A stretch of 64,000 nucleotides of DNA from Arenibacter echinorum (GTDB lineage Bacteria > Bacteroidota > Bacteroidia > Flavobacteriales > Flavobacteriaceae), in assembly GCF_003259375.1 (NCBI RefSeq), contig NZ_QLLN01000006.1, positions 124,001 to 188,000 on the forward strand, in the 5' to 3' direction. Of the stretch, positions 46,275 to 55,669 are shown in pieces; position 1 is the first letter of the stretch, and every line of letters starts with the position of its first letter. The notes under the pieces are model-generated. The model searched no databases, was not told the origin of the DNA, and saw only the letters and a program-made list of their open reading frames with translations. The position numbers were made by a program, and so were the translations under genes.

Positions 46275-46339
46275 AAAAAATATGCCCTCCCGTCTGGACC
46301 ACCCATATGGACTTATATTGGGTTTTGACGGGAAGGCAT
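46275..46339 (-). terminator. Attenuator-like terminator between hsp20 and the ATPase gene
   Basis: Arms ATGCCCTCCCGTC (46282-46294) and GACGGGAAGGCAT (46327-46339) form a 13-bp stem with one mismatch and a 32-nt loop. On the minus strand the stem is followed by a T-run (A-run at 46275-46280). It lies after the hsp20 stop and before the ATPase start. Confidence 0.65.
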
Positions 46340-46366
46340 TGCTACTAACAAATAACCAACCAATAA

Positions 46367-46831
46367 TTATCCGATTTGTACTTTTTTAGGAGGTGCCTTT
46401 TTAGCTTCCTCTTTCTTGGCAAGATTAAAGCTAAGTATACCATCCTTGTAGGCGGCCTTAATTTCCTCCTGTTTTACATTCTCAGGTAGCTGCAAGGACC
46501 GTTCAAAGGAATTATAGCTAAATTCTCTACGCGTAAATTTGTCCTCCTTTTCCTCCTTGGTTTGCGACTTCTCGGCAGCAATATTTAAGCATCCATCCTC
46601 AATGGTTACCTCAAAGTCCTTTTTTTGAAAACCTGGAGCGGCCAGCTCTATCTCAAAATGGTCGCCGGTTTCCTTAATGTTCAAGGCTGGCTCCGACCTT
46701 TTCCCATTCCAGAAACTATCGGGTAGCATGTCCCTTACCCAAGCACGATTATCAAAAAAATCGTCCATATCAAAAAAATCTTGGGTCATAAGATTTCTAA
46801 ATGGTCTTCTTTTAAATTTTACAAGTGTCAT
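46367..46831 (-). CDS. Hsp20/alpha-crystallin small heat shock protein
   Basis: The 154-residue chaperone has the alpha-crystallin core: NIKETGDHFEIELAAPGF, VTIEDGCLNIAAE, then FERSLQLPENVKQEEIKAAYKDGILSF. The C-terminal tail is Lys-rich. It binds unfolding proteins in the cytosol as an oligomer. Operator copy 10 lies 69 bp upstream with TTTTG directly adjoining, and a one-mismatch -7 box follows at the standard offset. In the DosR regulon the Hsp20 protein HspX is the hallmark member. Confidence 0.95.
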   Translation of the reverse strand: MTLVKFKRRPFRNLMTQDFFDMDDFFDNRAWVRDMLPDSFWNGKRSEPALNIKETGDHFEIELAAPGFQKKDFEVTIEDGCLNIAAEKSQTKEEKEDKFTRREFSYNSFERSLQLPENVKQEEIKAAYKDGILSFNLAKKEEAKKAPPKKVQIG

Positions 46832-46900
46832 AGTATTTTGTTTTTAAGGGTTATATATTTATTGTGCCTCTAAAGTACATCCAACAAGCCTTGTACAAAA

Positions 46901-46912
46901 TGATTTAGGTCA
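46901..46912. promoter_or_regulatory. CRP/FNR-like operator plus promoters, copy 10 (divergent)
   Basis: TGATTTAGGTCA between hsp20 (-) and a P-type ATPase gene (+). On the minus side TACTTTAG (46877 to 46870) and on the plus side TATTTTTA (46936-46943) each have one mismatch to TAnnTTTG, and both end 36.5 bp from the centre. TTTTGTAC abuts the operator on the minus side, giving a -33 TTTG. Confidence 0.82.
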
Positions 46913-47052
46913 GTCACACCAAAATTCTTTACATTTATTTTTACCATATCAAATCATTATATCAAAACTGTGCTAACCTTATACCAATTAGAAAGAATAC
47001 GAAAGTTGGATTGCCATATATGGTTAACTACAATTTTGTTAATTTAGACAAC

Positions 47053-49563
47053 ATGATCAATCCACTCGATTTTGGCATTAAAGGCCTAACTGATGAAGCA
47101 GTAAAAAGCTCAAGAAAAAAACATGGCGAAAATAGCCTTAGCTATAAAAAGGAAAATGGGTTTTTGGACGCTTTAAAAAGTGTTGCCCAGGAGCCAATGG
47201 TCATCCTATTAATGGTGGCTTCCTCTATCTATTTTATAACAGGAAATAATGGTGATGGAATATTTATGGTCGCTGCCATTATCCTGGTAGCCTCCATATC
47301 CCTTTATCAGGATTCCAAAAGTAGGATGGCCCTGGAAAAATTAAAAAGTCTTACCCAACCCAATAGCCAGGTCATTAGGAATGGAGAAGTGGTAGATATT
47401 CCTAGTGAGGAGTTGGTAGTTGGCGACAGCCTAATGGTTGAGGAAGGCAACACCATTCCTGCCGATGGCACCATTGTTCATTCCAACGATTTCTCCGTAA
47501 ACGAATCCATTCTTACGGGAGAATCCCTTTCCGTTTTTAAGGATGCATCAAAATTGGACAATAAGATATTTGGTGGTACTACCGTAGCCAGTGGACTGGC
47601 GATCGCCACCATTACAGAAATTGGCAACAGCACCCAGTTGGGTAAAATTGGAAAAAGTCTCGAAGGAATCCAGGAAGAAAAGACGCCTTTGGAAAAACAG
47701 ATATCCAATTTCGTAAAACAGATGTCCATTTGGGGCGGTATCATTTTTCTATTGGTCTGGGGTATCAATTACCTTCAATCACGGGAGGTATTGGATAGTT
47801 TGTTAAAAGCCTTAACCTTGGCCATGAGTGTCCTGCCAGAAGAAATACCGGTAGCCTTTACCACTTTTATGGCCTTAGGCGCCTATAGATTGATGAAAAT
47901 GGGCATTGTGGTAAAACAAATGAAAACCGTAGAATCCTTGGGAAGCGCTACCGTAATCTGTACAGACAAAACAGGCACCATAACCCAGAATAAAATGGAA
48001 CTTGCCAAACTCTTCACCTTGGATACGGGAGAGGTAGTTTCTGCAGATGCCCTCCTGAATAATTCTCAAAAAGAATTGGTCACCATAGCAATGTGGGCCA
48101 GCGAACCAATACCTTTCGACCCTATGGAAAAGGCCTTGCATGAGGCCTACGGTAGAATTGCCTCTGTAGACCAGCGACCCCATTATAAAATGATACATGA
48201 GTATCCGCTAAGTGGAAAACCTCCTATGATGACCCATCTGTTCGCAAATAGTGAAGGTAACCGTATCATTGCAGCCAAAGGGGCGCCTGAAGCCCTTTTG
48301 GCAACTTCCAAACTTACCGATTCCCAAAAAGAACAGATTACGGATATCTTGACCAATTTAGGGCAGGAAGGATACCGAATGTTAGGAGTGGGACAGGCCA
48401 ATTTTAAAGGATCTGACTTTCCTGAAAAACAACAGGATTTTCAATTTGCCTTCAAGGGATTGGTGGCCTTTTATGACCCCCCTAAAGATAACATCCGCCA
48501 GGTATTGAAAGATTTCGACAAGGCTGGAATACAGGTAAAATTGGTTACAGGGGATAATCCCGCCACTTCCATGGCCATTGCCAAACAAATTAATTTTCCC
48601 GGCTATGAAAAAAACATGACCGGGGAAGAATTAATGCAATTGAAGGATGAGGAATTACAGCAAAAGGTAAAAAGCACACAGGTCTTTACCCGTATGTTCC
48701 CCGAAGCCAAACTAAGGATTGTAAATGCCATAAAGGCCAATAACGAAGTAGTGGCCATGACAGGTGATGGGGTCAACGACGGTCCAGCACTCAAGGCATC
48801 GCATATTGGTATTGCCATGGGTAAAAAAGGAACTGAAATTGCCAAGCAGGCAGCCTCCTTGATCTTAGTGGACGATGACCTTTCAAAAATGGTAGATGCC
48901 ATTGCCATGGGCAGAAAAATTTACGGCAATTTAAAAAAGGCCATCCAGTATATCATATCCATTCATATCCCAATCATATTAACGGTATTTATCCCCTTGG
49001 CATTAGGGTGGGTCTATCCCGCTATATTTTCACCCTCCCATGTTATATTATTGGAATTGATCATGGGCCCCACCTGCTCCATTATTTATGAAAACGAGCC
49101 GATGGAGAAAAATACTATGATTCAAAAACCAAGGCCATTTACCACAACTTTTTTTAAGTTCAAGGAACTGATAACCAGTATCATTCAAGGACTAGTGATT
49201 ACCTTGGGATCTTTATCCGTATACCAATACGCCGTTTTAGAAAGTCACAATGAATCCGTAACAAGAACTATGGTGTTTATGGTCTTGATATCTTCCAATA
49301 TTTTTCTGACCTTGGTAAACCGCTCTTTCTATTATTCCATTTGGACCACTTTAAAATATAAGAACAACTTGGTGCCTTTGATCATTGGAATTACTTTGAT
49401 CTTATCGGCATTGTTGCTCTTTGTGCCCCCATTGACAAGCTTTTTTCAATTTGAAACCTTAACCTTCAAACAGCTGGGAATTGCCGTCATGGCAGGCATG
49501 ATGTCCGTACTATGGTACGAAATTGTGAAAGGGATTAAACGAGCCAGGTTAAAATTAAAATAG
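47053..49563 (+). CDS. P2-type cation-transporting ATPase with PEEIP motif
   Basis: The ~836-residue pump has TGESLSV (actuator), MSVLPEEIPVAFTTFMALGAYRL (M4, PEEIP instead of the PEGLP of Ca2+ pumps), TDKTGTITQNKMEL, KGAPEALL, VTGDNPAT and GDGVNDGPALKASHIGIAMG. The PEEIP variant defines a poorly characterised bacterial P2 subgroup, so the transported ion is uncertain. TTG 47011 and ATG 47020 are in-frame alternatives; ATG 47053 (MINPLDFGIKGLT) matches the usual family start. It is divergent from hsp20 and shares operator copy 10. Confidence 0.88.
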   Translation: MINPLDFGIKGLTDEAVKSSRKKHGENSLSYKKENGFLDALKSVAQEPMVILLMVASSIYFITGNNGDGIFMVAAIILVASISLYQDSKSRMALEKLKSLTQPNSQVIRNGEVVDIPSEELVVGDSLMVEEGNTIPADGTIVHSNDFSVNESILTGESLSVFKDASKLDNKIFGGTTVASGLAIATITEIGNSTQLGKIGKSLEGIQEEKTPLEKQISNFVKQMSIWGGIIFLLVWGINYLQSREVLDSLLKALTLAMSVLPEEIPVAFTTFMALGAYRLMKMGIVVKQMKTVESLGSATVICTDKTGTITQNKMELAKLFTLDTGEVVSADALLNNSQKELVTIAMWASEPIPFDPMEKALHEAYGRIASVDQRPHYKMIHEYPLSGKPPMMTHLFANSEGNRIIAAKGAPEALLATSKLTDSQKEQITDILTNLGQEGYRMLGVGQANFKGSDFPEKQQDFQFAFKGLVAFYDPPKDNIRQVLKDFDKAGIQVKLVTGDNPATSMAIAKQINFPGYEKNMTGEELMQLKDEELQQKVKSTQVFTRMFPEAKLRIVNAIKANNEVVAMTGDGVNDGPALKASHIGIAMGKKGTEIAKQAASLILVDDDLSKMVDAIAMGRKIYGNLKKAIQYIISIHIPIILTVFIPLALGWVYPAIFSPSHVILLELIMGPTCSIIYENEPMEKNTMIQKPRPFTTTFFKFKELITSIIQGLVITLGSLSVYQYAVLESHNESVTRTMVFMVLISSNIFLTLVNRSFYYSIWTTLKYKNNLVPLIIGITLILSALLLFVPPLTSFFQFETLTFKQLGIAVMAGMMSVLWYEIVKGIKRARLKLK

Positions 49564-49591
49564 TGCAATAAATGTCCGGATGGTGAGCAGG

Positions 49592-50245
49592 CTAAAGTTT
49601 CACTCCAAATGCCAAATCCCCAGCATCCCCTATACCGGGAACAATATAGCCTTTGCTATTTAATTGGGTATCAATGGCCGCTATCCACAATTGGGTATTC
49701 TTTGGAAAAACTGTCTTAATATGGTCTATCCCGGATTGGGAACCAATTACCGATATAATATGGATCTGCTTGGGTTTGCCATGGTTTTTAAGTGCATTCA
49801 AAACATTCTCCAACGTTTTTCCAGTGGCCAGCATTGGATCTGTAAGAATTAAGGTTTTATTTTCCAGAGATGGGGCGGCAAAGTATTTTACTATAACTTC
49901 AAAAGCATCTTCATCTCCACGGTGATGCCTATAGGCAGAAATAAAGGCATTCTCCGCATTGTCAAAATAATTTAACAGGCCCTGATGTAAGGGGAGTCCG
50001 GCACGTAAAACGGAACACAGCACCAAATCATCAACGGGCATGGACATTTCTTTGGTTCCCAAAGGTGTTTCAACCATTTGGTTCCTATAGTTTAGGGTCT
50101 TGCTAAGTTCGTAGCCCAAAATTTCCCCAATACGTTCAATATTACGCCTAAAGCGCATGCTATCGCGTTGAATATTGGCATCCCTGATTTCGGCGACAAA
50201 TTTATTTAGCAGTGAATTTTCTTCCCCTAGACTATGTATGATCAT
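49592..50245 (-). CDS. upp: Uracil phosphoribosyltransferase
   Basis: The 217-residue salvage enzyme makes UMP from uracil and PRPP. It has the PRPP-binding loop DPMLATGKTLENVL, the N-terminal RAGLPLHQGLL loop, and the C-terminal GYIVPGIGDAGDLAFG uracil-binding segment. Length is normal. It lies downstream of glgP on the same strand (98-bp gap with an inverted repeat) and convergent with the P-type ATPase gene. It looks like a housekeeping gene inside the island; no operator was seen. Confidence 0.94.
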   Translation of the reverse strand: MIIHSLGEENSLLNKFVAEIRDANIQRDSMRFRRNIERIGEILGYELSKTLNYRNQMVETPLGTKEMSMPVDDLVLCSVLRAGLPLHQGLLNYFDNAENAFISAYRHHRGDEDAFEVIVKYFAAPSLENKTLILTDPMLATGKTLENVLNALKNHGKPKQIHIISVIGSQSGIDHIKTVFPKNTQLWIAAIDTQLNSKGYIVPGIGDAGDLAFGVKL

Positions 50246-50266
50246 TGCTTATGCATTTAGTTTCAA

Positions 50267-50309
50267 GATACTGAATTCCCCTTACAAACACTATAAAATA
50301 TTCAGTATC
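50267..50309. repeat. Inverted repeat between glgP and upp
   Basis: GATACTGAAT (50267-50276) and ATTCAGTATC (50300-50309) are perfect 10-bp arms with a 23-nt loop. No T-run follows on either strand, so it may be a processing hairpin or an operator rather than a terminator. Confidence 0.6.
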
Positions 50310-50343
50310 CGCAACAGGGTATTGCCCTTTTTCTTCAAAATAA

Positions 50344-52923
50344 TTATCGCTGCCATAGAATCAACTTGTTTTCCAGCGGCACGGAAATATTTTCATAGCA
50401 GGGAACTATCCGGGCTGTATAATGACTGTCCGGCCTCTTGGTCCTTATACAGGCATGGCACTCATGATCCAATCCATTCTTTGCGAGCCCCACGATCTCC
50501 ATTTTTATAATTTCATTTGGATTGCCATTAAGGCCTTCGGCAAAAAGCTCAACAGAAATATTGTCAGGACTAAGGTGGTTTAACCAGACCACCGTTTTAA
50601 ATTGATACCCTTCCACAATATTTTCAATTTGGGTTTGGACAAAGCGCATTTGCCACCACTTATTTTGTAATTCAAGATAGGTGTCAACTATTATTTTTCC
50701 TGCCACTCCCTTTTTGGACGATCTTTTTTTGTAATTGATTGCTGCCGGAAGGTAATATTTCTCCGTGTATTCACGAACGGCACGGTTTGCCGAAAACTTT
50801 GGGGTTAAGGTGGACATACTATTTCGCATTTTTGCTACCCAATGTTCGGGTATCCCATCTTCATTGCGATTATAAAATTCCGGTACCACTTTTTGTTCCA
50901 ACAGTTCGTACAATTCGTTGGCCTCGACAGCATCCCAAGAGGAATCCTCCCCATGTTCATGACCATCGCCCAATGCCCAACCTACTTCCGGGGTGTAGGC
51001 CTCTGCCCACCAACCGTCCAGCTCCGATAAATTGATCCCACCATTTACCAGAACCTTCATACCACTGGTACCGCAGGCCTCCCAAGGACGCCTAGGTGTA
51101 TTTATCCACACATCTACCCCTTGAACAAGATGTTCTGTTAACAACATATCATAATCGCTTAAAAAAACTACGTGCTTATATAGGTTATGCCTTTCAATAA
51201 ATTGCACCCATTGTCTTATCAATGCCTTTCCGGACTCATCATAGGGCGGAGACTTTCCCGCAATTACCAATTGCACCGGCTGCTGTGGATTTGTTAGAAT
51301 GCGAATAAATCGTTCCCCATCATGCAAAAGTAGGTTTGGTCTTTTGTAGGGAACAAATCTCCGTGCAAAACCCAGTGTTAAAGTTTCCTTGTCAAAAATA
51401 TGTTTGGCCATTTCCACGATTTCCGGAGACTGACCGGCATCCTCGGTCTGTCCTTGGAACCTTTCCCGGATAAAGTTTATCATGTAATGTCTAGAATCGT
51501 TCCGGAGTTGCCATAAATCAACATCGGAAACGCAGTAAATATCTTGCTCAACAGATTCCAAATGACCTCTCCAGCGTTCTTTACCGCAGGAATGCGTCCA
51601 GATTTTATCGGCGTATATAGAATCCCAGCTGGGCATGTGAACTCCATTGGTTACATATCCAACCGGCACTTCGCTGTTAGGCCACCTTTGAAATAAATTT
51701 CCAAAAAGATTACGACTTACCTCCCCATGAAGCCTACTCACCCCATTTACAGCACTACTGCCATGAATAGCCAGATAGGCCATATTGAAATACTGGGATA
51801 AATTAAGCGGGTCCTCCCTACCCAATGCCAACAGATCGTTAAAATCTATATGTAATTCCTCTTTGGCATAATTGGCAAAAAACTGCCACATTAAAGTTGG
51901 ACTAAAATTATCAAATCCGGCCGCCACCGCCGTATGGGTGGTAAACAAATTTCCTGCACGGGTTACTGCCAAGGCCTCCTGGAACGACACGCCATTCTCC
52001 CGCATAAAATCGGCCGCCCTTTCCAGTACAAGAAAGGCGGAGTGACCTTCGTTCATATGGCATACTTCAGGTGCAATATTCATTGCTCGGAGCAATCTCC
52101 ATCCCCCTATACCCAAAATAATTTCCTGCTGAATGCGAAGATCGGTCCCGCCACCATACGCTGCACTGGTAATGCCCCTGTGGAGCGGCATATTAACCGG
52201 ATCATTACTATCCAACAAGTAAAGTTTCACCCGGCCCACCTGTACCTGCCATGTGCGCAACCAAACCGTATGACCGGATAAGGATATATTGATCCGCAAC
52301 CATTCCCCATTGGGCAACCGCAGTGGCGAAATGGGCAATTGCCCAGGGTCATTGTACGGAAAAAGTGCCTGTTGGGTACCAAATTGATCTATCAACTGCC
52401 TAAAATATCCCTGTTGGTAAAGTAGTCCCACAGCGATAACGGGAATACCTAGATCACTGGCCGATTTTAATTGATCCCCAGCAACATTACCAAGGCCACC
52501 AACATAAATGGGCAGTGCTTCGCTAAGCATGAATTCCATGCTAAAGTAAGCAAGGCATTTTAGGGGGGATGAGGGATATTTCCTTTGGAACCACGCGGGG
52601 TCGTTTTGGAACTTCTCCTTAAGTTTTATCATTTCATTTAACTTGTTCCGGAAAGCCTCATTGCCCATTTGAAATATGAGCTGGTCCCGGGACACGTTCT
52701 GTAAAACTACCCACGGATTATGGGTCTCCATCCATAGTTCGGAATCTAATTTGTACCATATTTCATCCACGGCATGGTTCCAAGACCAGCGTAAATCCAG
52801 GGCCAACTCAGCGAGCTCGTCAACACCATCAATATCCGTTGGAATAAAACCATAAACCTGGTTGTTTTTCAAAGTCCCTCCCAAATTACTATTTTTCATT
52901 TCTTGACTATTAGTTGTTTTCAA
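50344..52923 (-). CDS. glgP: Alpha-glucan (glycogen) phosphorylase
   Basis: The 859-residue GT35 enzyme releases glucose-1-phosphate from glycogen. The N-terminus has the DUF3417-like region (VDELAELALDLRWSWNHAVDEIW), the middle has MNEGHSAFLVLER, and the C-terminal domain has RRPWEACGTSGMKVLVNGGINLSELDGWW with the PLP-binding Lys in GTSGMK. This is the shorter archaeal/bacterial glycogen-phosphorylase type. I found no exact region-2 operator in its 182-bp upstream region. It complements the debranching enzyme at 5381-7369 and could feed the ldhA-gpmA-pfkB-glk route. Confidence 0.93.
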   Translation of the reverse strand: MKTTNSQEMKNSNLGGTLKNNQVYGFIPTDIDGVDELAELALDLRWSWNHAVDEIWYKLDSELWMETHNPWVVLQNVSRDQLIFQMGNEAFRNKLNEMIKLKEKFQNDPAWFQRKYPSSPLKCLAYFSMEFMLSEALPIYVGGLGNVAGDQLKSASDLGIPVIAVGLLYQQGYFRQLIDQFGTQQALFPYNDPGQLPISPLRLPNGEWLRINISLSGHTVWLRTWQVQVGRVKLYLLDSNDPVNMPLHRGITSAAYGGGTDLRIQQEIILGIGGWRLLRAMNIAPEVCHMNEGHSAFLVLERAADFMRENGVSFQEALAVTRAGNLFTTHTAVAAGFDNFSPTLMWQFFANYAKEELHIDFNDLLALGREDPLNLSQYFNMAYLAIHGSSAVNGVSRLHGEVSRNLFGNLFQRWPNSEVPVGYVTNGVHMPSWDSIYADKIWTHSCGKERWRGHLESVEQDIYCVSDVDLWQLRNDSRHYMINFIRERFQGQTEDAGQSPEIVEMAKHIFDKETLTLGFARRFVPYKRPNLLLHDGERFIRILTNPQQPVQLVIAGKSPPYDESGKALIRQWVQFIERHNLYKHVVFLSDYDMLLTEHLVQGVDVWINTPRRPWEACGTSGMKVLVNGGINLSELDGWWAEAYTPEVGWALGDGHEHGEDSSWDAVEANELYELLEQKVVPEFYNRNEDGIPEHWVAKMRNSMSTLTPKFSANRAVREYTEKYYLPAAINYKKRSSKKGVAGKIIVDTYLELQNKWWQMRFVQTQIENIVEGYQFKTVVWLNHLSPDNISVELFAEGLNGNPNEIIKMEIVGLAKNGLDHECHACIRTKRPDSHYTARIVPCYENISVPLENKLILWQR

Positions 52924-53105
52924 ATTCGGAGTTCCTTAGGGTTGTTAATGATTTAATTAGAAGTTATTGCCTACCTCAACAGACTCACTTTTTTTGTTCC
53001 AATACCGAATTGGAAATATAAAAAGGGTCTAAACCGCTATTCTGGATTAGAGGTTTGGATCATTGTTCAACCTTAAATAAGAAGATATTGCTCCAAGAAC
53101 TTGTT

Positions 53106-54188
53106 TCAGGATACTGTTTTAAACAAAATAAACTCCCCTATATTGACCATATCTATAGCTCCAATTAATTTTGAATTCCTTGTAACGGGAAAAAAGCTTT
53201 TCTTTTCCTTTCCTACCAATTCCAATACTTTAAGGATTTCTGTAGATTCATCAATTGCGGTGAAGTTCTTATCCATAATTTCCTTTACAAGTGTTGAAGG
53301 GGTCTTGGCATACTTAATAACATCCTTCTGGGTTACAATTCCAATAATTTCCATGTCCTTGGCTACCACAAAATCTTTTTCCGTACTTGCCATAAGGATA
53401 TCTATAACTTCTTGAACATTATTATCCGGACGTAATATCGTTATATTGGTCAAAGTGGCCTCCTTTACCAGATGTCCCTGCAGCAGGGAATTTTGCTTAA
53501 CCATTTGATTCTCGCCATAAGCCCCGAAGAAAATAAAAAAGGCAATAAGTATTAAAAAGGGATTTACGAAAAATCCTAGTATAAAAAATACCACAGCCAA
53601 GGCCTGGCCAATACTGGCTGCGATATTCGTTGCATCTACACGACTCAATCTAAATGCTAACAAGGCCCTAAGTACCCGTCCGCCATCCATAGGAAATGCA
53701 GGTATAAGATTAAATACCACCAACATTACATTGGCTACAAAAAGATAAAATAGAAAATTCTGTAGGTTGGGTGCATATAGCATCTCTTCTACCATTATAT
53801 TATCGAAATTGAAATAGCTTTTGATAGGTATTATAAGAGACAAAATAATGGCTATCACAACATTAACAGCCGGACCGGCCAAGGCTACCAAAAGTTCCTG
53901 CCCCGGTTTTTCCGGCATTTTGTCCAAGGTGGCCACACCGCCAATGGGTAGAAGAATAATTCTTTGAGTCTTGATTCCAAACTTTCTAGCGGTCAGGGCA
54001 TGACCCAGTTCATGTAGTACTACACAGGCCATCAATACCAAAATAAATCCTTGGTTAACGGCCACCCTTTCAAAGTTTCCACTATTCTGAAACTCAACAA
54101 AACCGGCCCAAATCAATAATAGTGCAAAAGTCCAATGGACCTCCAATTGAATACCGGCAATCTTTCCCAACCTTAAAAAACCTTTCAT
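53106..54188 (-). CDS. M50 site-2-type metalloprotease with two CBS domains
   Basis: The ~360-residue membrane protease has HELGH (zinc ligands and catalytic Glu) in an N-terminal helix, the second motif AFPMDGGRVLRALLAF with the Asp ligand, about six membrane helices, and two C-terminal CBS domains. This is the Rip3/Rv2625c-type architecture, and that protein is a DosR-regulon member. The open frame continues to 54239, but operator copy 11 overlaps it; the start MKGFLRLGKIAG at 54188 leaves the operator 45 bp upstream. Substrates are unknown; CBS domains suggest nucleotide control of intramembrane proteolysis. Confidence 0.9.
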   Translation of the reverse strand: MKGFLRLGKIAGIQLEVHWTFALLLIWAGFVEFQNSGNFERVAVNQGFILVLMACVVLHELGHALTARKFGIKTQRIILLPIGGVATLDKMPEKPGQELLVALAGPAVNVVIAIILSLIIPIKSYFNFDNIMVEEMLYAPNLQNFLFYLFVANVMLVVFNLIPAFPMDGGRVLRALLAFRLSRVDATNIAASIGQALAVVFFILGFFVNPFLILIAFFIFFGAYGENQMVKQNSLLQGHLVKEATLTNITILRPDNNVQEVIDILMASTEKDFVVAKDMEIIGIVTQKDVIKYAKTPSTLVKEIMDKNFTAIDESTEILKVLELVGKEKKSFFPVTRNSKLIGAIDMVNIGEFILFKTVS

Positions 54189-54233
54189 AAATAATATTTT
54201 GCTGAAGATATTTCCACAGCACGACATTGACAA

Positions 54234-54245
54234 TGACAAATGTCA
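54234..54245 (-). promoter_or_regulatory. CRP/FNR-like operator, copy 11
   Basis: TGACAAATGTCA is a fully symmetric TGAC-N4-GTCA. At the standard offset on the minus strand lies TATCTTCA (54210 to 54203, two mismatches). It is in front of the M50 protease gene and also supports the shorter start at 54188. Confidence 0.75.
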
Positions 54246-54387
54246 TATGTGCTAAAATTGCCCCGTGCAAATACCTAGGGGAGCAAACCCATAATCTTCA
54301 AACCAGAAAAACTATAGTACGGTAATAATAAATTTGGAAAGGCCTAGCGGTAAAAACCGGTAGTATTAGAAGAAAAAAGGGGTAATA

Positions 54388-54903
54388 TCAGCTTATTTTT
54401 AATTTTCGTATCCTGGCATTTATCGAAGCTATTTCCTCCTTTTGCAATTTTCGGATAAGAGTCCTAAAATCCTTTTCCAATCCTGGATCTTGGTCTTTAA
54501 TATCACAAAGGGCCTGTAAGGCATTCACCCTTACAATTCTACTTTCTGCAGGGTCACTTGCCCATTCCTTAAGTTTCGCCAAGACAATTTCCAATTCATG
54601 GTCATTCAGCGGCAACCTGGACACCAACAAGGACAAGTGCCACTTCAATTCCTTGTCTTCGGCGCTTTGGAGCAACCCCAATAAGTCACTTTTGTGACTT
54701 GCAAGATATTCGGGATGCCTAAGGGTGCTTTTTTCCACGGTATCTGCAGCCCTCATAACTATTGGCCTATCCTTGGAGTACATATAACGGAATAAAATGT
54801 CGAAGTCCTTCTGGTCCCGTATTAAAGGTACAAGAAACTTTACCCCACCTATTGTCCTTAGATCTCCACCCTCCAAATATTTTCTCATTTCTCTTTTATC
54901 CAT
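54388..54903 (-). CDS. HEAT-repeat-like protein
   Basis: The 171-residue soluble protein is built of helical pairs that look like HEAT repeats: DILFRYMYSKDRPIVMRAADTVEKST, LLGLLQSAEDKELKWHLSLLVSRLPL, ESRIVRVNALQALCDIK. Such folds are protein-binding scaffolds. There is no catalytic motif. It starts 3 bp after the stop of the SDR gene and is the third gene of an operon (WG-repeat protein, SDR, this) under operator copy 12. Confidence 0.78.
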   Translation of the reverse strand: MDKREMRKYLEGGDLRTIGGVKFLVPLIRDQKDFDILFRYMYSKDRPIVMRAADTVEKSTLRHPEYLASHKSDLLGLLQSAEDKELKWHLSLLVSRLPLNDHELEIVLAKLKEWASDPAESRIVRVNALQALCDIKDQDPGLEKDFRTLIRKLQKEEIASINARIRKLKIS

Positions 54904-54906
54904 ATC

Positions 54907-55668
54907 TCATGAACTTAACATGCCTCCATCTACCACATGGGTAGTTCCGGTAATATATTTACTCTCGTCCGAGGCCAGGAAAAGTGCCATGGCTGCAATC
55001 TCGCTAGATTCTGCATAACGACCTAAAGGTACAGCGGCCTCAAAGCCTTTCATAACCTGATCAGGACTACTGGGCGACATATCCTCTTCAATACGCCGCA
55101 TCATATTATTGTTGACGGGACCTGGATGAATGGTATTCACGCGAATTTTACGTTTGGCATTTTCTTGGGCCGCAACCCTCATTATACCAACTACTGCATG
55201 TTTGCTGGCCACATAAGCTCCCAACCCAGAAAAGCCCTTTAAACCTGCCACAGAAGAAGTGATTATCACACTGCCACCTTGTTGCATTTTCGGAATTACA
55301 TGCTTGCACCCAAGCCATACCCCTTTTAGGTTTACCCCAATTACCTTATCGAAAATGTCGTCCGGATATTCCGAAATTGGTTTGGAAGTACCTTCAATTC
55401 CGGCATTGGCGAAAAATATATCGATCTTTCCATGAACCTCGAGAGCCGTCTCGACAAACTTTTCGGTATCCATAGCCTTTGAAACATCGGCAACACAAAT
55501 GGACAGATTCTCGTGATCTATGGCCAAAATCGCCTTTTCCAAAACTTCCCTATCAATATCCACGATAACCACCTTGGCACCTTCCTGTAAAAACAATTTT
55601 GCCGTGGCCAATCCTATGCCCCCAGCACCGCCCGTTATAACGGCTACTTTACCCTTTAGTCGTAACAT
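54907..55668 (-). CDS. Short-chain dehydrogenase/reductase
   Basis: The 253-residue SDR has the cofactor motif TGGAGGIGLA, the NAG motif (FANAGIEG), the catalytic Ser in IITSSVAG and YVASK (Tyr and Lys). The Asp after the second strand (VDIDRE) suggests NAD preference. It ends with the usual ITGTTHVVDGGML. The substrate is unknown. The gene lies 1 bp after the WG-repeat protein gene and 3 bp before the HEAT-like gene. Confidence 0.9.
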   Translation of the reverse strand: MLRLKGKVAVITGGAGGIGLATAKLFLQEGAKVVIVDIDREVLEKAILAIDHENLSICVADVSKAMDTEKFVETALEVHGKIDIFFANAGIEGTSKPISEYPDDIFDKVIGVNLKGVWLGCKHVIPKMQQGGSVIITSSVAGLKGFSGLGAYVASKHAVVGIMRVAAQENAKRKIRVNTIHPGPVNNNMMRRIEEDMSPSSPDQVMKGFEAAVPLGRYAESSEIAAMALFLASDESKYITGTTHVVDGGMLSS

Positions 55669-55669
55669 C

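Noticed and set aside
52945-52962. TGATTTAATTAG upstream of glgP as an operator copy
   Set aside because: Right half-site is TTAG, not RTCA; glgP is therefore not counted as a regulon member.
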